Positions 17,806-25,288 of a stretch of DNA of 41,209 nt are shown piece after piece. The stretch's first letter is position 1; the number at the start of each line of letters is the position of its first letter. A program made the position numbers and the translations under genes. The DNA lies in NCBI RefSeq assembly GCF_947503125.1, contig NZ_CANNCR010000040.1, positions 1-41,209 of the forward strand, given 5' to 3'. This stretch comes from an uncultured Metabacillus sp. GTDB lineage: Bacteria > Bacillota > Bacilli > Bacillales > Bacillaceae. The notes beneath the pieces are model-generated. The model was given only the letters and a program-made list of their open reading frames with translations. It was not told the origin of the DNA and made no database searches.

Positions 17806-18240
17806 CTATTTATTTCGTCTTGGATTGTTACGAGTATTCATTGGATTGTTTAGATCCTTCATGTTTCGACCTTGAAATAAATTTGTGTCACTCGTCGTGA
17901 TATTCGATTGTTGCGGATTCTTCCATTCTGAAATACCAGGGCTTTGAATCGTCGTTTGCTCCACTTTATTACCTAATTTGTCCAGTGTACGACCAGCCGC
18001 TTCTCTTCCACCTAACCCGAAGGCCAATCCAAATGCAAGTGTGAATCCTCCCAAGATTAAGATAAATGCAGCATTCACAATCGTACTAGCTACACCTAAT
18101 TGATTAAGTGCCATAAAGAAAGCTAATGTAATAATCGTATATTTAGCGATATTGCCAAGCAGCTTCCCTTCTGTTTTTTGTTTTACCATGCTCTTAACTA
18201 CACGTTTGACAAGGTCAATCCAAATAAAATCCAATCCCAA
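17806..18240 (-). pseudogene. C-terminal fragment of a TM-helix-repeat (CmpX-like) channel protein
   Basis: The 144 codons match only the end of conserved TM-helix (PF05552) proteins related to small mechanosensitive channels: one long hydrophobic hairpin near residues 33-80 containing LNQLGVASTIVNAAF and LAFGLAFGLGGREAAGR, then a disordered Asn/Gln-rich tail. Full-length relatives carry several such repeats over 200-500 residues. The frame is open only to 18261, where a TAA occurs. The only start candidate is a TTG at 18240 without a ribosome site. I therefore read it as a 5'-truncated gene. The break lies in an AT-rich stretch next to an inverted repeat. Confidence 0.65.
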
Positions 18241-18283
18241 AAAAGAATTAAAAAAATTGGATTATCGGCGAAGGGCTAAAGTT

Positions 18284-18334
18284 TCTTATACTATCCTCCA
18301 TAAAATCTAATACTTTCTGGTGATAGTATAAAAG
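18284..18334. repeat. Inverted repeat between the channel fragment and the CBS promoter
   Basis: TTATACTATC (18286-18295) and GATAGTATAA (18322-18331) are perfect inverted copies around a 26-base spacer, with weaker matching outward. No T-run supports termination. It sits between the truncation point of the channel gene and the sigma-B-type promoter. Confidence 0.5.
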
Positions 18335-18339
18335 AATGT

Positions 18340-18364
18340 GTTTACAAAAAAAGAGGACGGGTAT
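18340..18364 (+). promoter_or_regulatory. Sigma-B-type promoter for the CBS-domain gene
   Basis: GTTTAC (18340-18345), a 13-base spacer and GGGTAT (18359-18364) match the Bacillus sigma-B consensus GTTTAA-N12/15-GGGTAT at all positions but one. It lies 44 bases before the CBS start. This predicts induction by general stress and stationary phase. Confidence 0.75.
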
Positions 18365-18407
18365 GCAAGAAAATGAGAACGAATAATTTATGAAGGAGGA
18401 ATGAAAC

Positions 18408-18833
18408 ATGAATATTACCGAAGTTATGACAACCGATGTTGAAAGCTGTACACTTAAAAGCTCTTGCAACGAAGTAGCGATGAAAATGAAGGAGCTAGAG
18501 ATAGGCTCAATGCCAATTTGTGAGAATGAAAGATTAGTAGGGATCGTAACCGATCGCGATATGGTGATAAAAGGAATCGCAAACAATCTATCAGGAGAAA
18601 CGTCCATTTCGAAGCTAATGACCGAAGATGTCATAAAAGGAACGCCAGATATGTCCGTGGAGCAAGCGGCAGAGATCATGTCACAATATCAAATTCGCCG
18701 TCTTCCTATTGTCGAGGGTGACAAATTAGTCGGAATGGTCTCGCTTGGTGATTTAGCCATTCATAACAAATCAACGGAAAAAGCCGGAAAAGCCCTTGAG
18801 GATATTTCCGTTCCAGCCGAACCGAATCATTAA
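18408..18833 (+). CDS. Two-CBS-domain protein (YhcV-like)
   Basis: A 141-residue cytosolic protein consisting of two CBS domains (about 1-60 and 70-130), each with the sheet-helix signature: MPICENERLVGIVTDRDMV and LPIVEGDKLVGMVSLGDLA. CBS pairs bind adenosine nucleotides such as AMP, ATP or SAM and usually regulate something fused or nearby. Here no effector domain is attached. Size and sequence resemble B. subtilis YhcV. AAGGAGG lies upstream of the ATG. A sigma-B-type promoter lies 44 bases upstream, so it is probably a general-stress protein. The next gene starts 39 bases downstream without a terminator between. Confidence 0.9.
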   Translation: MNITEVMTTDVESCTLKSSCNEVAMKMKELEIGSMPICENERLVGIVTDRDMVIKGIANNLSGETSISKLMTEDVIKGTPDMSVEQAAEIMSQYQIRRLPIVEGDKLVGMVSLGDLAIHNKSTEKAGKALEDISVPAEPNH

Positions 18834-18872
18834 TCTTTTGAATGGCCCAAAACAATACGAGGAGTGACAAAA

Positions 18873-19172
18873 ATGCCATTATTGGAAATAAGCATCATTC
18901 CCATAGGAACTGATTCTACCAGCTTTAGTTCAGAGGTCACCAATGTTGTCCGAAAAATTGAGGAAAAAGGATTAACATATAAGTTGACCCCTACTGCAAC
19001 CGTCATCGAAGGTGAAATCGAACAACTATGGGATATTGCCAAAGACATGCACCAAGAAGCATTATCAGCAGGCCCTGACCGAATTGTCACCAATATTAGC
19101 ATCGACCATCGTACAGATAAACAAATGGACATGAAGCATCAGGTTGATACGGTTGAGAAGGAATTGGAATAG
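18873..19172 (+). CDS. MTH1187 / YqgV family thiamine-binding protein
   Basis: A 99-residue protein of the MTH1187 family (PF01910), a ferredoxin-like fold that forms tetramers; some members bind thiamine or its pyrimidine precursor. Typical features are the N-terminal strand LLEISIIPIGTDSTSFS, YKLTPTATVIEGEIEQLW near residues 34-51 and the strand RIVTNISIDHRTD. ATG at 18873 is preferred over an in-frame GTG at 18864, because GAGGAG overlaps the GTG and sits 8 bases before the ATG. It probably shares the CBS transcript and its stress control. No thiamine genes are nearby, so its role here is open. Confidence 0.87.
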   Translation: MPLLEISIIPIGTDSTSFSSEVTNVVRKIEEKGLTYKLTPTATVIEGEIEQLWDIAKDMHQEALSAGPDRIVTNISIDHRTDKQMDMKHQVDTVEKELE

Positions 19173-19191
19173 CTTGATAGACAAAGCTAGC

Positions 19192-19219
19192 ACCCTCATA
19201 CATGACAAAGTATGAGGGT
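19192..19219 (+). terminator. Terminator-like hairpin after the MTH1187 gene
   Basis: ACCCTCATAC pairs perfectly with GTATGAGGGT around an 8-base loop. The following tract (CCTTCGTTACTT) is only moderately T-rich. Confidence 0.65.
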
Positions 19220-19314
19220 CCTTCGTTACTTATTGCATAATCATTCCCCCATGTAAAATTATTTTTGATAGATTTTTACCTTTTGACCCTACCTACTGAC
19301 GGGAGGGTAAAGCT

Positions 19315-19341
19315 AAAGCCGAGAGAGGTTCTCACGGCTTT
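19315..19341 (-). terminator. Terminator of the ars operon
   Basis: AAAGCCG pairs with CGGCTTT, extended by GAGA/TCTC inside. It lies 12 bases past the arsC stop. On the minus strand the tail is TTTAGCTTTACC. Confidence 0.65.
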
Positions 19342-19353
19342 TAATTGCAAATA

Positions 19354-19773
19354 TTATTCTCCAGTTTTGGCGAAGCGTTCAATTCTCTCGCCAATTTCAT
19401 CACGAACACGCTGGAAAAACGCCCATTTTTCTTCCTCTGTGCCCTCAGCTTTTGCCGGATCATCAAAGCCCCAGTGCACACGTTTAATATGTGGAGGTGT
19501 TACCGGGCAATTCTCTGCTGCATGACCGCAAAGGGTCACAACTAAATCCGCGTTGTTTAAGATTTCACGATCAATCACATCAGAAGTTTGATTTGAAATA
19601 TCAATTCCCGCTTCCTTCATTGCCTTCACTGCATTCGGGTTTAATCCATGTGCTTCAAGCCCAGCACTTTTTACATCCCATTTGTCACCTAAATGCTTTT
19701 TTGCCCAGCCTTCTGCCATTTGGCTTCTGCAGGAATTTCCAGTACATAAGAAGTATATTGTTTTTTTAGACAT
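19354..19773 (-). CDS. arsC: Thioredoxin-dependent arsenate reductase ArsC
   Basis: A 139-residue cytosolic arsenate reductase of the low-molecular-weight phosphatase fold. It reduces As(V) to As(III), which ArsB then exports. The nucleophile Cys10 lies in the P-loop CTGNSCR (10-16), and the redox relay Cys82 and Cys89 are in [10 protein letters not shown]. The set Cys10/Cys82/Cys89 matches B. subtilis ArsC exactly. The Asp in WGFDDP is also present. It is the last gene of arsR-arsB-arsC, 24 bases after arsB. Confidence 0.97.
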   Translation of the reverse strand: MSKKTIYFLCTGNSCRSQMAEGWAKKHLGDKWDVKSAGLEAHGLNPNAVKAMKEAGIDISNQTSDVIDREILNNADLVVTLCGHAAENCPVTPPHIKRVHWGFDDPAKAEGTEEEKWAFFQRVRDEIGERIERFAKTGE

Positions 19774-19797
19774 GTTTATTGCTCCTTTTAAAGTAGA

Positions 19798-21096
19798 TTA
19801 GTGAATGATAAGTAACCAAATATAAAGACCAACAAGCGTAATAAACAATGTTGGGATCGTTAAGATTATTCCTGTTTTAAAATAGGTGCCCCAAGAGATT
19901 TTCACATCTTTTAACGATAAGACATGGAGCCATAGTAGTGTCGCCAACGATCCGATCGGTGTGATTTTTGGACCTAAATCCGAACCGATTACATTTGCAT
20001 AAATGAGCGCCTCTCTGATTACACCGGTCGTATTCGTATCAGAAATAGCCAATGCATTTATCATCACGGTTGGCATATTATTCATGATCGAAGATAGGAC
20101 GGCTGCGATAAAGCCCATACCAACGGTTGCAGCAAATAATCCCTGATCAGCTGTTGCCTGGATTAAATCAGCCAACACATTTGTTAAGCCAACATTACGC
20201 AAGCTATAAACCACGACATACATACCAATTGAAAAAAAGACAATCGCCCATGGTGCACCTTTGACAACGGTTCTTGTATTAACCGCAGGACTTCTTTTTG
20301 CCATAAATAAAAAGAAAATAGCCACAATACCAGCGATGATGGAAACAGGGATTCCTAGAAATTCAGATGTAAAATAGCCAACTAGTAATATCCCCAAAAC
20401 CACCCAAGACAAGTTGAACATCTTTTCATCACGAATGGCTTCAACCGGTTTTTTTACTTGAGATAGGTCGTAGTTTCTCGGAATGCTTTTACGGAAAAAG
20501 AGAAACAAGACCAAGATGCTTGCAGCTAATGAGAAAAAGTTAGGAATCATCATGCGAGTTGCAAACTCAACAAACCCAATTCCAAAAAAATCAGCGGATA
20601 CGATATTCACTAAGTTACTAACTACTAACGGCAGTGAAGTGGTATCTGCGATAAACCCGCTCGCGATAATAAATGGAAAGACCATTTTCTCGCTAAACTG
20701 TAAATTTCTAACCATCGCAAGAACGATAGGTGTAAGTATTAATGCAGCTCCGTCATTAGCGAAAAATGCAGCGACAATCGCTCCAAGAATACTGACATTT
20801 ACGAACATCTTTATGCCATTTCCTTGTGCAGCTCTTGCCATATGTAAAGCCGCCCATTCAAAAAAGCCGATCTCATCTAAAATAAGTGAAATAATGATAA
20901 TGGCAATAAACGCTAATGTTGCATTCCAAACAATGGATGTTACATCCAAAACATCTTTTAAATCAACAACACCTACGATGAGTGCTAAAACGGCACCGCC
21001 ACATGCAGACCATCCGATCGATAATCCTTTTGGCTGCCAAATAACCAGCGTAAGTGTGAGTAAAAAGATCACTGATGCCAAAATAATTGATGTCAT
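19798..21096 (-). CDS. arsB: Arsenite efflux pump ArsB
   Basis: A 432-residue integral membrane protein with about 12 hydrophobic segments, the standard length and layout of the ArsB family. It extrudes arsenite or antimonite, driven by the membrane potential. Recognisable segments are the N-terminal [32 protein letters not shown] near residues 111-125 and [15 protein letters not shown] near 329-343. No ArsA ATPase is encoded, so it works as a secondary carrier. It follows arsR by 17 bases and precedes arsC, so the three are co-transcribed. An extra gene found between arsR and arsB in the B. subtilis skin-element operon is absent here. Confidence 0.96.
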   Translation of the reverse strand: MTSIILASVIFLLTLTLVIWQPKGLSIGWSACGGAVLALIVGVVDLKDVLDVTSIVWNATLAFIAIIIISLILDEIGFFEWAALHMARAAQGNGIKMFVNVSILGAIVAAFFANDGAALILTPIVLAMVRNLQFSEKMVFPFIIASGFIADTTSLPLVVSNLVNIVSADFFGIGFVEFATRMMIPNFFSLAASILVLFLFFRKSIPRNYDLSQVKKPVEAIRDEKMFNLSWVVLGILLVGYFTSEFLGIPVSIIAGIVAIFFLFMAKRSPAVNTRTVVKGAPWAIVFFSIGMYVVVYSLRNVGLTNVLADLIQATADQGLFAATVGMGFIAAVLSSIMNNMPTVMINALAISDTNTTGVIREALIYANVIGSDLGPKITPIGSLATLLWLHVLSLKDVKISWGTYFKTGIILTIPTLFITLVGLYIWLLIIH

Positions 21097-21113
21097 TTTG
21101 TTAAATCCTCCAT

Positions 21114-21458
21114 CTAGTCACACGAAATTCGTAAACCCTGTGCTTCTAATTCTTTAACCCGGTCATTCTGATCAGGCAAGTGCTCAAGGATGTTTTGAAC
21201 AAGCGGATAGTATTCACTGCTTTTATTTAAAGAATAAAAAATCCACTGCCCCCTTCTTGATTCCTTGACAACTCCCGCATCTTTTAACTTACGAAGGTGC
21301 TGACTAATAGCAGGCTGGCTAGCCTTAAAAATCTCTACAAACTCACAAACACAACAATCATTAGAATCCAGCATTTTCACCATTGCCAGTCTTGTTTTAT
21401 CACCTAATAGCTTCAAAATGACTGCAGCTTTATCAATTTCAATGAATGATTCTGCCAT
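21114..21458 (-). CDS. arsR: ArsR family arsenic-responsive repressor
   Basis: A 114-residue winged-helix metalloregulator. The DNA-recognition helix lies in [19 protein letters not shown]. The As(III)-binding cysteines are in DCCVCEF, equivalent to the ELCVCD motif of classical ArsR. Binding of arsenite there releases the operator. The true start is the ATG at 21458: GGAGGTG lies 8 bases upstream, whereas an upstream in-frame ATG overlaps that ribosome site. It is the first gene of the operon and probably autoregulates through the palindrome in its own promoter. Confidence 0.94.
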   Translation of the reverse strand: MAESFIEIDKAAVILKLLGDKTRLAMVKMLDSNDCCVCEFVEIFKASQPAISQHLRKLKDAGVVKESRRGQWIFYSLNKSSEYYPLVQNILEHLPDQNDRVKELEAQGLRISCD

Positions 21459-21488
21459 TGAAACACCTCCATTTTTCATTCGTATATT

Positions 21489-21517
21489 ACTATATAATAA
21501 TTTAATTATATATTCAA
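21489..21517 (-). promoter_or_regulatory. ars promoter with palindromic operator in the spacer
   Basis: On the minus strand TTGAAT (21512-21517) and TATAGT (21489-21494) are separated by exactly 17 bases, a good sigma-A promoter. The spacer and -10 overlap a perfect 8-6-8 palindrome, TATATAAT-AATTTA-ATTATATA (21491-21512). ArsR bound there would block polymerase. The operator identity is inferred. Confidence 0.7.
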
Positions 21518-21686
21518 TAAAAAAAGTGAAAGTGAGTGATAGATACGTAGAGGACGTGAAAAAATCTTAGATCGCACTGATTAAGAAGGGGCACTGATAT
21601 TTTGAAAGATGCTGACCATTGGTTTAAGACACTGACACTGATATAAATCATCAAATTAGATCTATTGTTACAAATCTGGGCATAAA

Positions 21687-21714
21687 GAAAGCACGAGGCA
21701 GTCCCCATGCTTTC
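21687..21714 (-). terminator. Terminator of the first SDR gene
   Basis: GAAAGCA pairs with TGCTTTC, with further GAGG/CCCC-type pairing inside, and TTTATG follows on the minus strand. It lies just past the stop at 21722. The adjacent spacer 21518-21686 holds no gene I can support. Confidence 0.65.
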
Positions 21715-21721
21715 ACATTTC

Positions 21722-22507
21722 TTAATATTTATAAGATTGTCCGCCATCGATTGGAATAACGGCAGCGTTGATGAAGTCAGCCTGGTCGGATAGCAGGAAT
21801 GCCACTAAATATCCTACTTCTTCTGGTTTACCAAAACGTTTCATTGGGTTTGGCTCCACAAATTGTTTACCCACTTCTTCCCAGTTGTCTGGATCAATTT
21901 GTTTTAGCGAACCTTCAACCATTGGTGTCATGATGGCGCCAGGTGCAATGGCTTTGATACTGATTCCGTATTGACCATATTCAACTCCAGAGTTTCTTGT
22001 TAATCCAACCACACCGTGTTTGCTTGCTGCATAACCGGATTGGTTTCCTACTCCGCGAATACCGCCAACAGAGGCTGTGTTGACAATAGAACCAAAACCT
22101 TGTTCTCTCATGACTTTTAATACATGCTTCATTCCGTAAAACACACCATTCAAGTTAACATTGACTACTTTATGGAATTCCTCAATGCCGAAATCCTCTG
22201 TTAGGTTTTGTTTCCCTTCGATCCCTGCGTTATTGAAGAAGCTATCGATTTTTCCGAATTTCTCAACTGTTTCATTTACATAGTTTTCAACTGCTTTTTC
22301 ATCTGCCACATTTGCCGTGATCAACAATACCTCTGCGTTTGGTGCAACCTCTAACACTTTGCTTTTTGTTTCTTCTAATGAAGCAGCATTTAAATCAACG
22401 AGTGATAGCTTTGCTCCTTCTTTTGCTATTTGTAAAGCAGATGCTTGGCCTAAGCCAGATCCTGCACCTGTAATTAAGACCACTTTTCCATCAAAACGAT
22501 TGCTCAT
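21722..22507 (-). CDS. SDR oxidoreductase, levodione-reductase-like
   Basis: A 261-residue classical short-chain dehydrogenase. The Rossmann motif TGAGSGLG is at residues 13-20, followed by Asp38, which favours NAD over NADP. NNAG is at 92-95 and the catalytic triad is Ser146, Tyr159 and Lys163 (YAASK). Stretches such as FFNNAGIEGKQN, NTASVGGIRGVGNQSGYAA and the C-terminal VIPIDGGQSYKY closely recall levodione reductase, an NAD-dependent alcohol/ketone SDR. The real substrate is unknown, and this comparison is from memory. A second SDR gene lies upstream on the same strand, 149 bases away. Both are probably linked to the TetR regulator beyond it. Confidence 0.88.
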   Translation of the reverse strand: MSNRFDGKVVLITGAGSGLGQASALQIAKEGAKLSLVDLNAASLEETKSKVLEVAPNAEVLLITANVADEKAVENYVNETVEKFGKIDSFFNNAGIEGKQNLTEDFGIEEFHKVVNVNLNGVFYGMKHVLKVMREQGFGSIVNTASVGGIRGVGNQSGYAASKHGVVGLTRNSGVEYGQYGISIKAIAPGAIMTPMVEGSLKQIDPDNWEEVGKQFVEPNPMKRFGKPEEVGYLVAFLLSDQADFINAAVIPIDGGQSYKY

Positions 22508-22537
22508 TTAAGTTTCCTCCTTTTTTACCAACTTAAG

Positions 22538-22646
22538 GGAATACCCTATCATTAATAGAGATATCCCTCAGATTATTCCCAATTAAAATATCTCGCATTA
22601 AAGATATCTTTTAGTAAGTATCCCCAGTCATTAATAGATCCATCCC
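22538..22646. repeat. Imperfect direct repeat between the two SDR genes
   Basis: Two copies of a roughly 30-base unit occur at 22538-22567 and 22616-22646, sharing TCATTAATAGA exactly and flanked in both by ATACCC/ATCCCC-type and ATCCC-type triplets. Spacing is 78-79 bases. They may be paired regulator sites or a local duplication. Confidence 0.45.
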
Positions 22647-22656
22647 GATGATTTTT

Positions 22657-23397
22657 TTATTGTGCCGTATATCCACCATCAACTGTTAATGTGCTGCCAG
22701 TCATGAATGAAGAATCATCAGAAGCTAAGAATAATACGGATTTTGCCATTTCCTCAGCTTGACCAAGGCGTTTTAAAGGTGTGGATGCAGCTAAAACTTG
22801 CTTGCTTTCTTCTGGAATAATAGGTGTATCAATAAAACCAGGGCATAACGCGTTAACTCGAATATTTTTTTCTGCGTATTCAAGTGCAAGTGAACGAGTT
22901 AAGTTAACAACACCGCCTTTTGCTGCATTATAGGCTGCTGAACCAGGTGATCCAACCAAACCGTACATAGATGCTGTATTCACAATCGCACCGCCACCTG
23001 TTTTTAACATTTCACGGATCGATTCACGTGCTACTAAGAAAACACCATCTAAATCAACATTTACGGTGTTTCGCCATTCTGAATACTCTAAATCATGTGA
23101 AGGGTGAACGCGGCCGATTCCCGCATTGTTGAAGACAACATCTACCTTGCCGAATGTTTCAACCGTTTGTTTAAAGATATTTGCGACTTCTTCTTCACTC
23201 GTAATATTTGCTTTTATAAAAAGAGCTTCAGTATTAAGCGCTTTCAACTCTACTTCAAAGGCTTTTCCTTTTTCCTCATTTAAATCAACAAGAACCACCT
23301 TGGCTCCTTCTGATACAAATAAACGTGCGGTTGCTGCTCCAATACCAGATGCTCCACCAGTAATAACAGCTACTTTGTCTTGTAATTTACCCATCAT
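22657..23397 (-). CDS. SDR family oxidoreductase
   Basis: A 246-residue classical SDR. The cofactor motif TGGASGIG is at residues 13-20 with Asp38 (NAD-type), NNAG at about 90-93, and the catalytic residues are Ser143, Tyr156 and Lys160 (YNAAK). It is cytosolic and tetrameric by family, oxidising or reducing an alcohol or ketone that cannot be named from sequence. Two ATGs in tandem (23397, 23394) follow AGGAGG; either could start. It is transcribed divergently from a TetR regulator, and two palindromes lie in the shared 189-base gap. The TetR protein is the likely controller of this gene. Confidence 0.88.
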   Translation of the reverse strand: MMGKLQDKVAVITGGASGIGAATARLFVSEGAKVVLVDLNEEKGKAFEVELKALNTEALFIKANITSEEEVANIFKQTVETFGKVDVVFNNAGIGRVHPSHDLEYSEWRNTVNVDLDGVFLVARESIREMLKTGGGAIVNTASMYGLVGSPGSAAYNAAKGGVVNLTRSLALEYAEKNIRVNALCPGFIDTPIIPEESKQVLAASTPLKRLGQAEEMAKSVLFLASDDSSFMTGSTLTVDGGYTAQ

Positions 23398-23475
23398 ACA
23401 TCCTCCTAGTGTTAAAATTTTCTCCTCATACTGGAGAAATGTACTAGACAGATCTACTATCAGTACTATATTGCT

Positions 23476-23490
23476 TACAATTTAATTGTA
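23476..23490. promoter_or_regulatory. 15-bp palindrome upstream of the SDR gene
   Basis: TACAATT-T-AATTGTA is a perfect 7-1-7 palindrome about 80 bases before the SDR start. On the minus strand a TATAGT -10-like box lies just downstream. It could be a second operator half or a separate regulator site. Confidence 0.45.
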
Positions 23491-23528
23491 CTCCTTTGTT
23501 CACATTTCACAATCATTAAGATATCATT

Positions 23529-23551
23529 AAGTGTCTACTAGTTAGACACTT
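23529..23551. promoter_or_regulatory. TetR operator, 23-bp palindrome
   Basis: AAGTGTCTA-CTAGT-TAGACACTT is a perfect 9-5-9 inverted repeat lying 35 bases before the TetR start in the divergent gap. This size and placement are typical of autoregulating TetR operators. A partial half-site, ACTAGACAG, occurs near 23443 closer to the SDR gene. Confidence 0.75.
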
Positions 23552-23586
23552 ATGATGAATCTGTCTATTTTGAGGGAGGTTTTTTC

Positions 23587-24195
23587 ATGAATAACGAACA
23601 AATTACAACATCAGGGCGACAAAATCGTACAGAAGTACATTTAAAACAAGCATTAATAGAGCTTATAAAAGAGAAGGGCTACCATTCCGTTACGGTAAAA
23701 AACATTGTCGATTATGCCGCTTATAACCGCAGTACCTTTTATATTCATTACACGGATAAAATTGAATTAGCTGAAGATTTACTTGCTTCCATGTTTCAAG
23801 GTTTAGAAGCTTCAGTAGGCAAACCATATGTATCTGGTCACAAGGTTTATACCTCCAAGCTTAAAACATCATCTTTTAATATCGTTTCCTATATTTATAA
23901 AAACCGGGATTTTTTTGAGTTGATCAACTATGATGACACGTTACCAGGATTACATACACGGTTTCCGCAAACGATCTTAAAAATCTATAAGGAACAATTT
24001 ATCTTCGAAACAATTAACAATATCCCAGTGAATATGGACTATTTCAAACGTTATACAGCCTATGGCTTTTACGGCCTCCTTCATAATTGGATCCAAAATG
24101 GTTTTATAGAAACTCAAGAAGAATTTATCCGTGAAGTTATTGAACTTACGAAAACACATATTTACTCATTTGAGTATATTGGGAATCAGGAATAA
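23587..24195 (+). CDS. TetR/AcrR family transcriptional regulator
   Basis: A 202-residue regulator. The N-terminal helix-turn-helix is clear at about residues 18-66: AGALIEL-type first helix, VTVKNIVDYAAYNRSTFYIHY recognition region, then DKIELAEDLL. The C-terminal part resembles the TetR_C domain found in DhaS-like proteins (PF14278). Its ligand is unknown. GGGAGG precedes the ATG. It is divergent from the SDR gene, and a 23-bp palindrome in between is the probable operator for both. SDR-adjacent TetR proteins usually respond to the SDR substrate or product. Confidence 0.9.
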   Translation: MNNEQITTSGRQNRTEVHLKQALIELIKEKGYHSVTVKNIVDYAAYNRSTFYIHYTDKIELAEDLLASMFQGLEASVGKPYVSGHKVYTSKLKTSSFNIVSYIYKNRDFFELINYDDTLPGLHTRFPQTILKIYKEQFIFETINNIPVNMDYFKRYTAYGFYGLLHNWIQNGFIETQEEFIREVIELTKTHIYSFEYIGNQE

Positions 24196-24299
24196 GGCCA
24201 CGAACCAACTCAATATTGTGACTAAAAGAATACACGACAGGAGCTATGATTCTAAAGGTTATGATCATTTAAAGGTGTGGTGTTACGGTACATAAAACG

Positions 24300-24334
24300 A
24301 CGAAACACCCTTTTTATTACATGAGGGTGTTCGT
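24300..24334. terminator. Hairpin between convergent TetR and small-protein genes
   Basis: ACGAAACACCCT pairs with AGGGTGTTCGT (one bulged A) around a 12-base loop. T content is modest on either side, so termination could be bidirectional and partial. Confidence 0.5.
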
Positions 24335-24380
24335 TAATAGCATAACCTATTAAAAGTATGGAACGTTATAGCTGGTAAAA

Positions 24381-24626
24381 TCATCTCTTCGAGTGATGAT
24401 TCCCTTCATTTCCTCTTTTGAAATTACCTGTTATCTTCGCCATTATTATTTGTATTGCCTTTTCATCTTCAGCTATGCTGATTTTCCTTAAAAACCTCTC
24501 TGCCTCTTTCCCTTTTAGAATTTTTACTTGTTTCCCATGATAATCTAAAAATACTGTATTATTTTTATTGATTCGATAACTAAAAGGAGTTTCGTCTAAA
24601 CGATTTCGCTTATCAATATTGTCCAT
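24381..24626 (-). CDS. Conserved small hypothetical protein
   Basis: An 81-residue soluble, basic protein beginning MDNIDKRNRLDETPFSYR and containing VFLDYHGKQVKILKGKEAERFLRKI, then IIMAKITGNFKRGNE. I recognise this as a short protein widespread in Bacillaceae, but it has no known function. ATG 24626 is preferred over an in-frame TTG at 24647, because AGGAAAGAG is spaced correctly before the ATG. Its start codon overlaps the stop of a decayed P-loop frame upstream (TAATG), so it may have acquired that gene's promoter and ribosome site by deletion. Confidence 0.65.
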   Translation of the reverse strand: MDNIDKRNRLDETPFSYRINKNNTVFLDYHGKQVKILKGKEAERFLRKISIAEDEKAIQIIMAKITGNFKRGNEGNHHSKR

Positions 24627-24696
24627 TAATTTCTCTTTCCTGGCCAACCGTCATTTTCCCAACTGCTTGCGGTCCAAATATCAAGACAAATTTTAT
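24626..24696 (-). pseudogene. N-terminal remnant of a P-loop kinase-like protein
   Basis: Read from an ATA at 24696, just after a strong AAAGGAGG, the frame encodes KFVLIFGPQAVGKMTVGQE and then stops after three more codons. The Walker A motif GPQAVGKMT is that of a small uncharacterised bacterial nucleotide-kinase-like family that starts almost identically and is normally about 170-190 residues. Only about 20 residues survive, and the start codon is ATA. The rest was presumably deleted when the downstream small gene was joined to it. Confidence 0.55.
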
Positions 24697-24911
24697 ATAT
24701 CCTCCTTTATAATCATTATCTTTTACTATCTAATTCCCTTTGTTAGCAGTAATTCCTTCTTTAAGTAAATTTGCCAGTAATTGTTACAAATTGGAGGTAT
24801 ATCGGATTATAAACTGTAAAGTAAATTTGGGTTAAAATCCCCTTACCAGTAAATTCCATTAGGGGGGTAAGATAACGTGGTATTTGAAATTTTTGGAATG
24901 AGGTGAGTTTA

Positions 24912-25100
24912 ATGAGAGCATTGAAGAGAATTTTGTCGTGTATTTCCATAACTGTTCTAGCATTTTTTGTCCTCTTCAGTACATCCAGTTTCTTTACCAG
25001 CAAGGCCTCTGCAGAAACCCATTTGACCTTTATTAATTTCACCATTTCCTCCAGGAGAAGCACAGCTATATTGCTTATTGTCAGTGTTTCGAACAACTAA
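24912..25100 (+). pseudogene. Signal-peptide half of a broken DUF2690 (YjfA-like) gene
   Basis: After AGGTGAG and an ATG, the frame encodes a textbook Sec signal peptide: MRALKRIL, a hydrophobic core (SITVLAFFVLF) and FFTSKASAETH, with AXA-type cleavage after ASA or SKA. Beyond that the translation is the antisense of a DUF2690 domain and is not meaningful. B. subtilis YjfA also has AETH just after its cleavage site, which supports this being the N-terminus of the domain encoded in reverse orientation next to it. The 24648-24911 spacer otherwise holds only the P-loop remnant and the start region. Confidence 0.6.
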
Positions 25101-25288
25101 GGCAGTTGCCTCTCCATCCGTTTTTGCAGGTCGACTTAGCGTGATTTTTGCCCAAGCCGTTTTGCATACTGTACTAAATTTCAACTCTAATTTTGCTGAA
25201 GCACCGTCTCTGTAAATGGTCACACTCTTTTTTGTAACTCCACTCGCAGCACAGCTGTTATAATAAGGACTCTTCCCATCGTAGGCCT
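25003..25288 (-). pseudogene. Mature DUF2690 domain, inverted relative to its signal peptide
   Basis: The minus strand reads YDGKSPYYNSCAASGVTKKS from about 25283, then VTIYRDGASAKLELKFS, TVCKTAWAKITLSRPA, VVRNTDNKQYSC and GGNGEINKGQ. This matches the DUF2690 family: YDG..PY...C, LELR.S..C.TAWAK and the late Cys. There is no start codon or signal peptide in this orientation; a stop lies five codons upstream. Flipping the segment would fuse it in frame to the plus-strand signal peptide (SKA or ASAETH followed by YDGK). AGGCCT occurs at 25003-25008 and 25283-25288. The exact breakpoints are ambiguous: a left break at 25022/25023 also gives a sensible protein. Confidence 0.6.

Noticed and set aside
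18830-19132. Minus-strand frame opposite the MTH1187 gene
   Set aside because: It is antisense to a recognised family and lacks its own ribosome site.
20483-21157. A 224-codon plus-strand frame opposite arsB
   Set aside because: It mirrors a hydrophobic membrane protein, has low-complexity Thr/Ile/Asn composition and no upstream ribosome site.
21514-21747. A 77-codon minus-strand frame upstream of arsR
   Set aside because: No ribosome site or recognisable composition, and it overlaps the SDR terminator and the ars promoter.
24761-25096. Minus-strand frame overlapping the signal-peptide region
   Set aside because: Its end is the antisense of the spacer, and the part over 24957-25096 is out of frame with the DUF2690 domain; no start signal.
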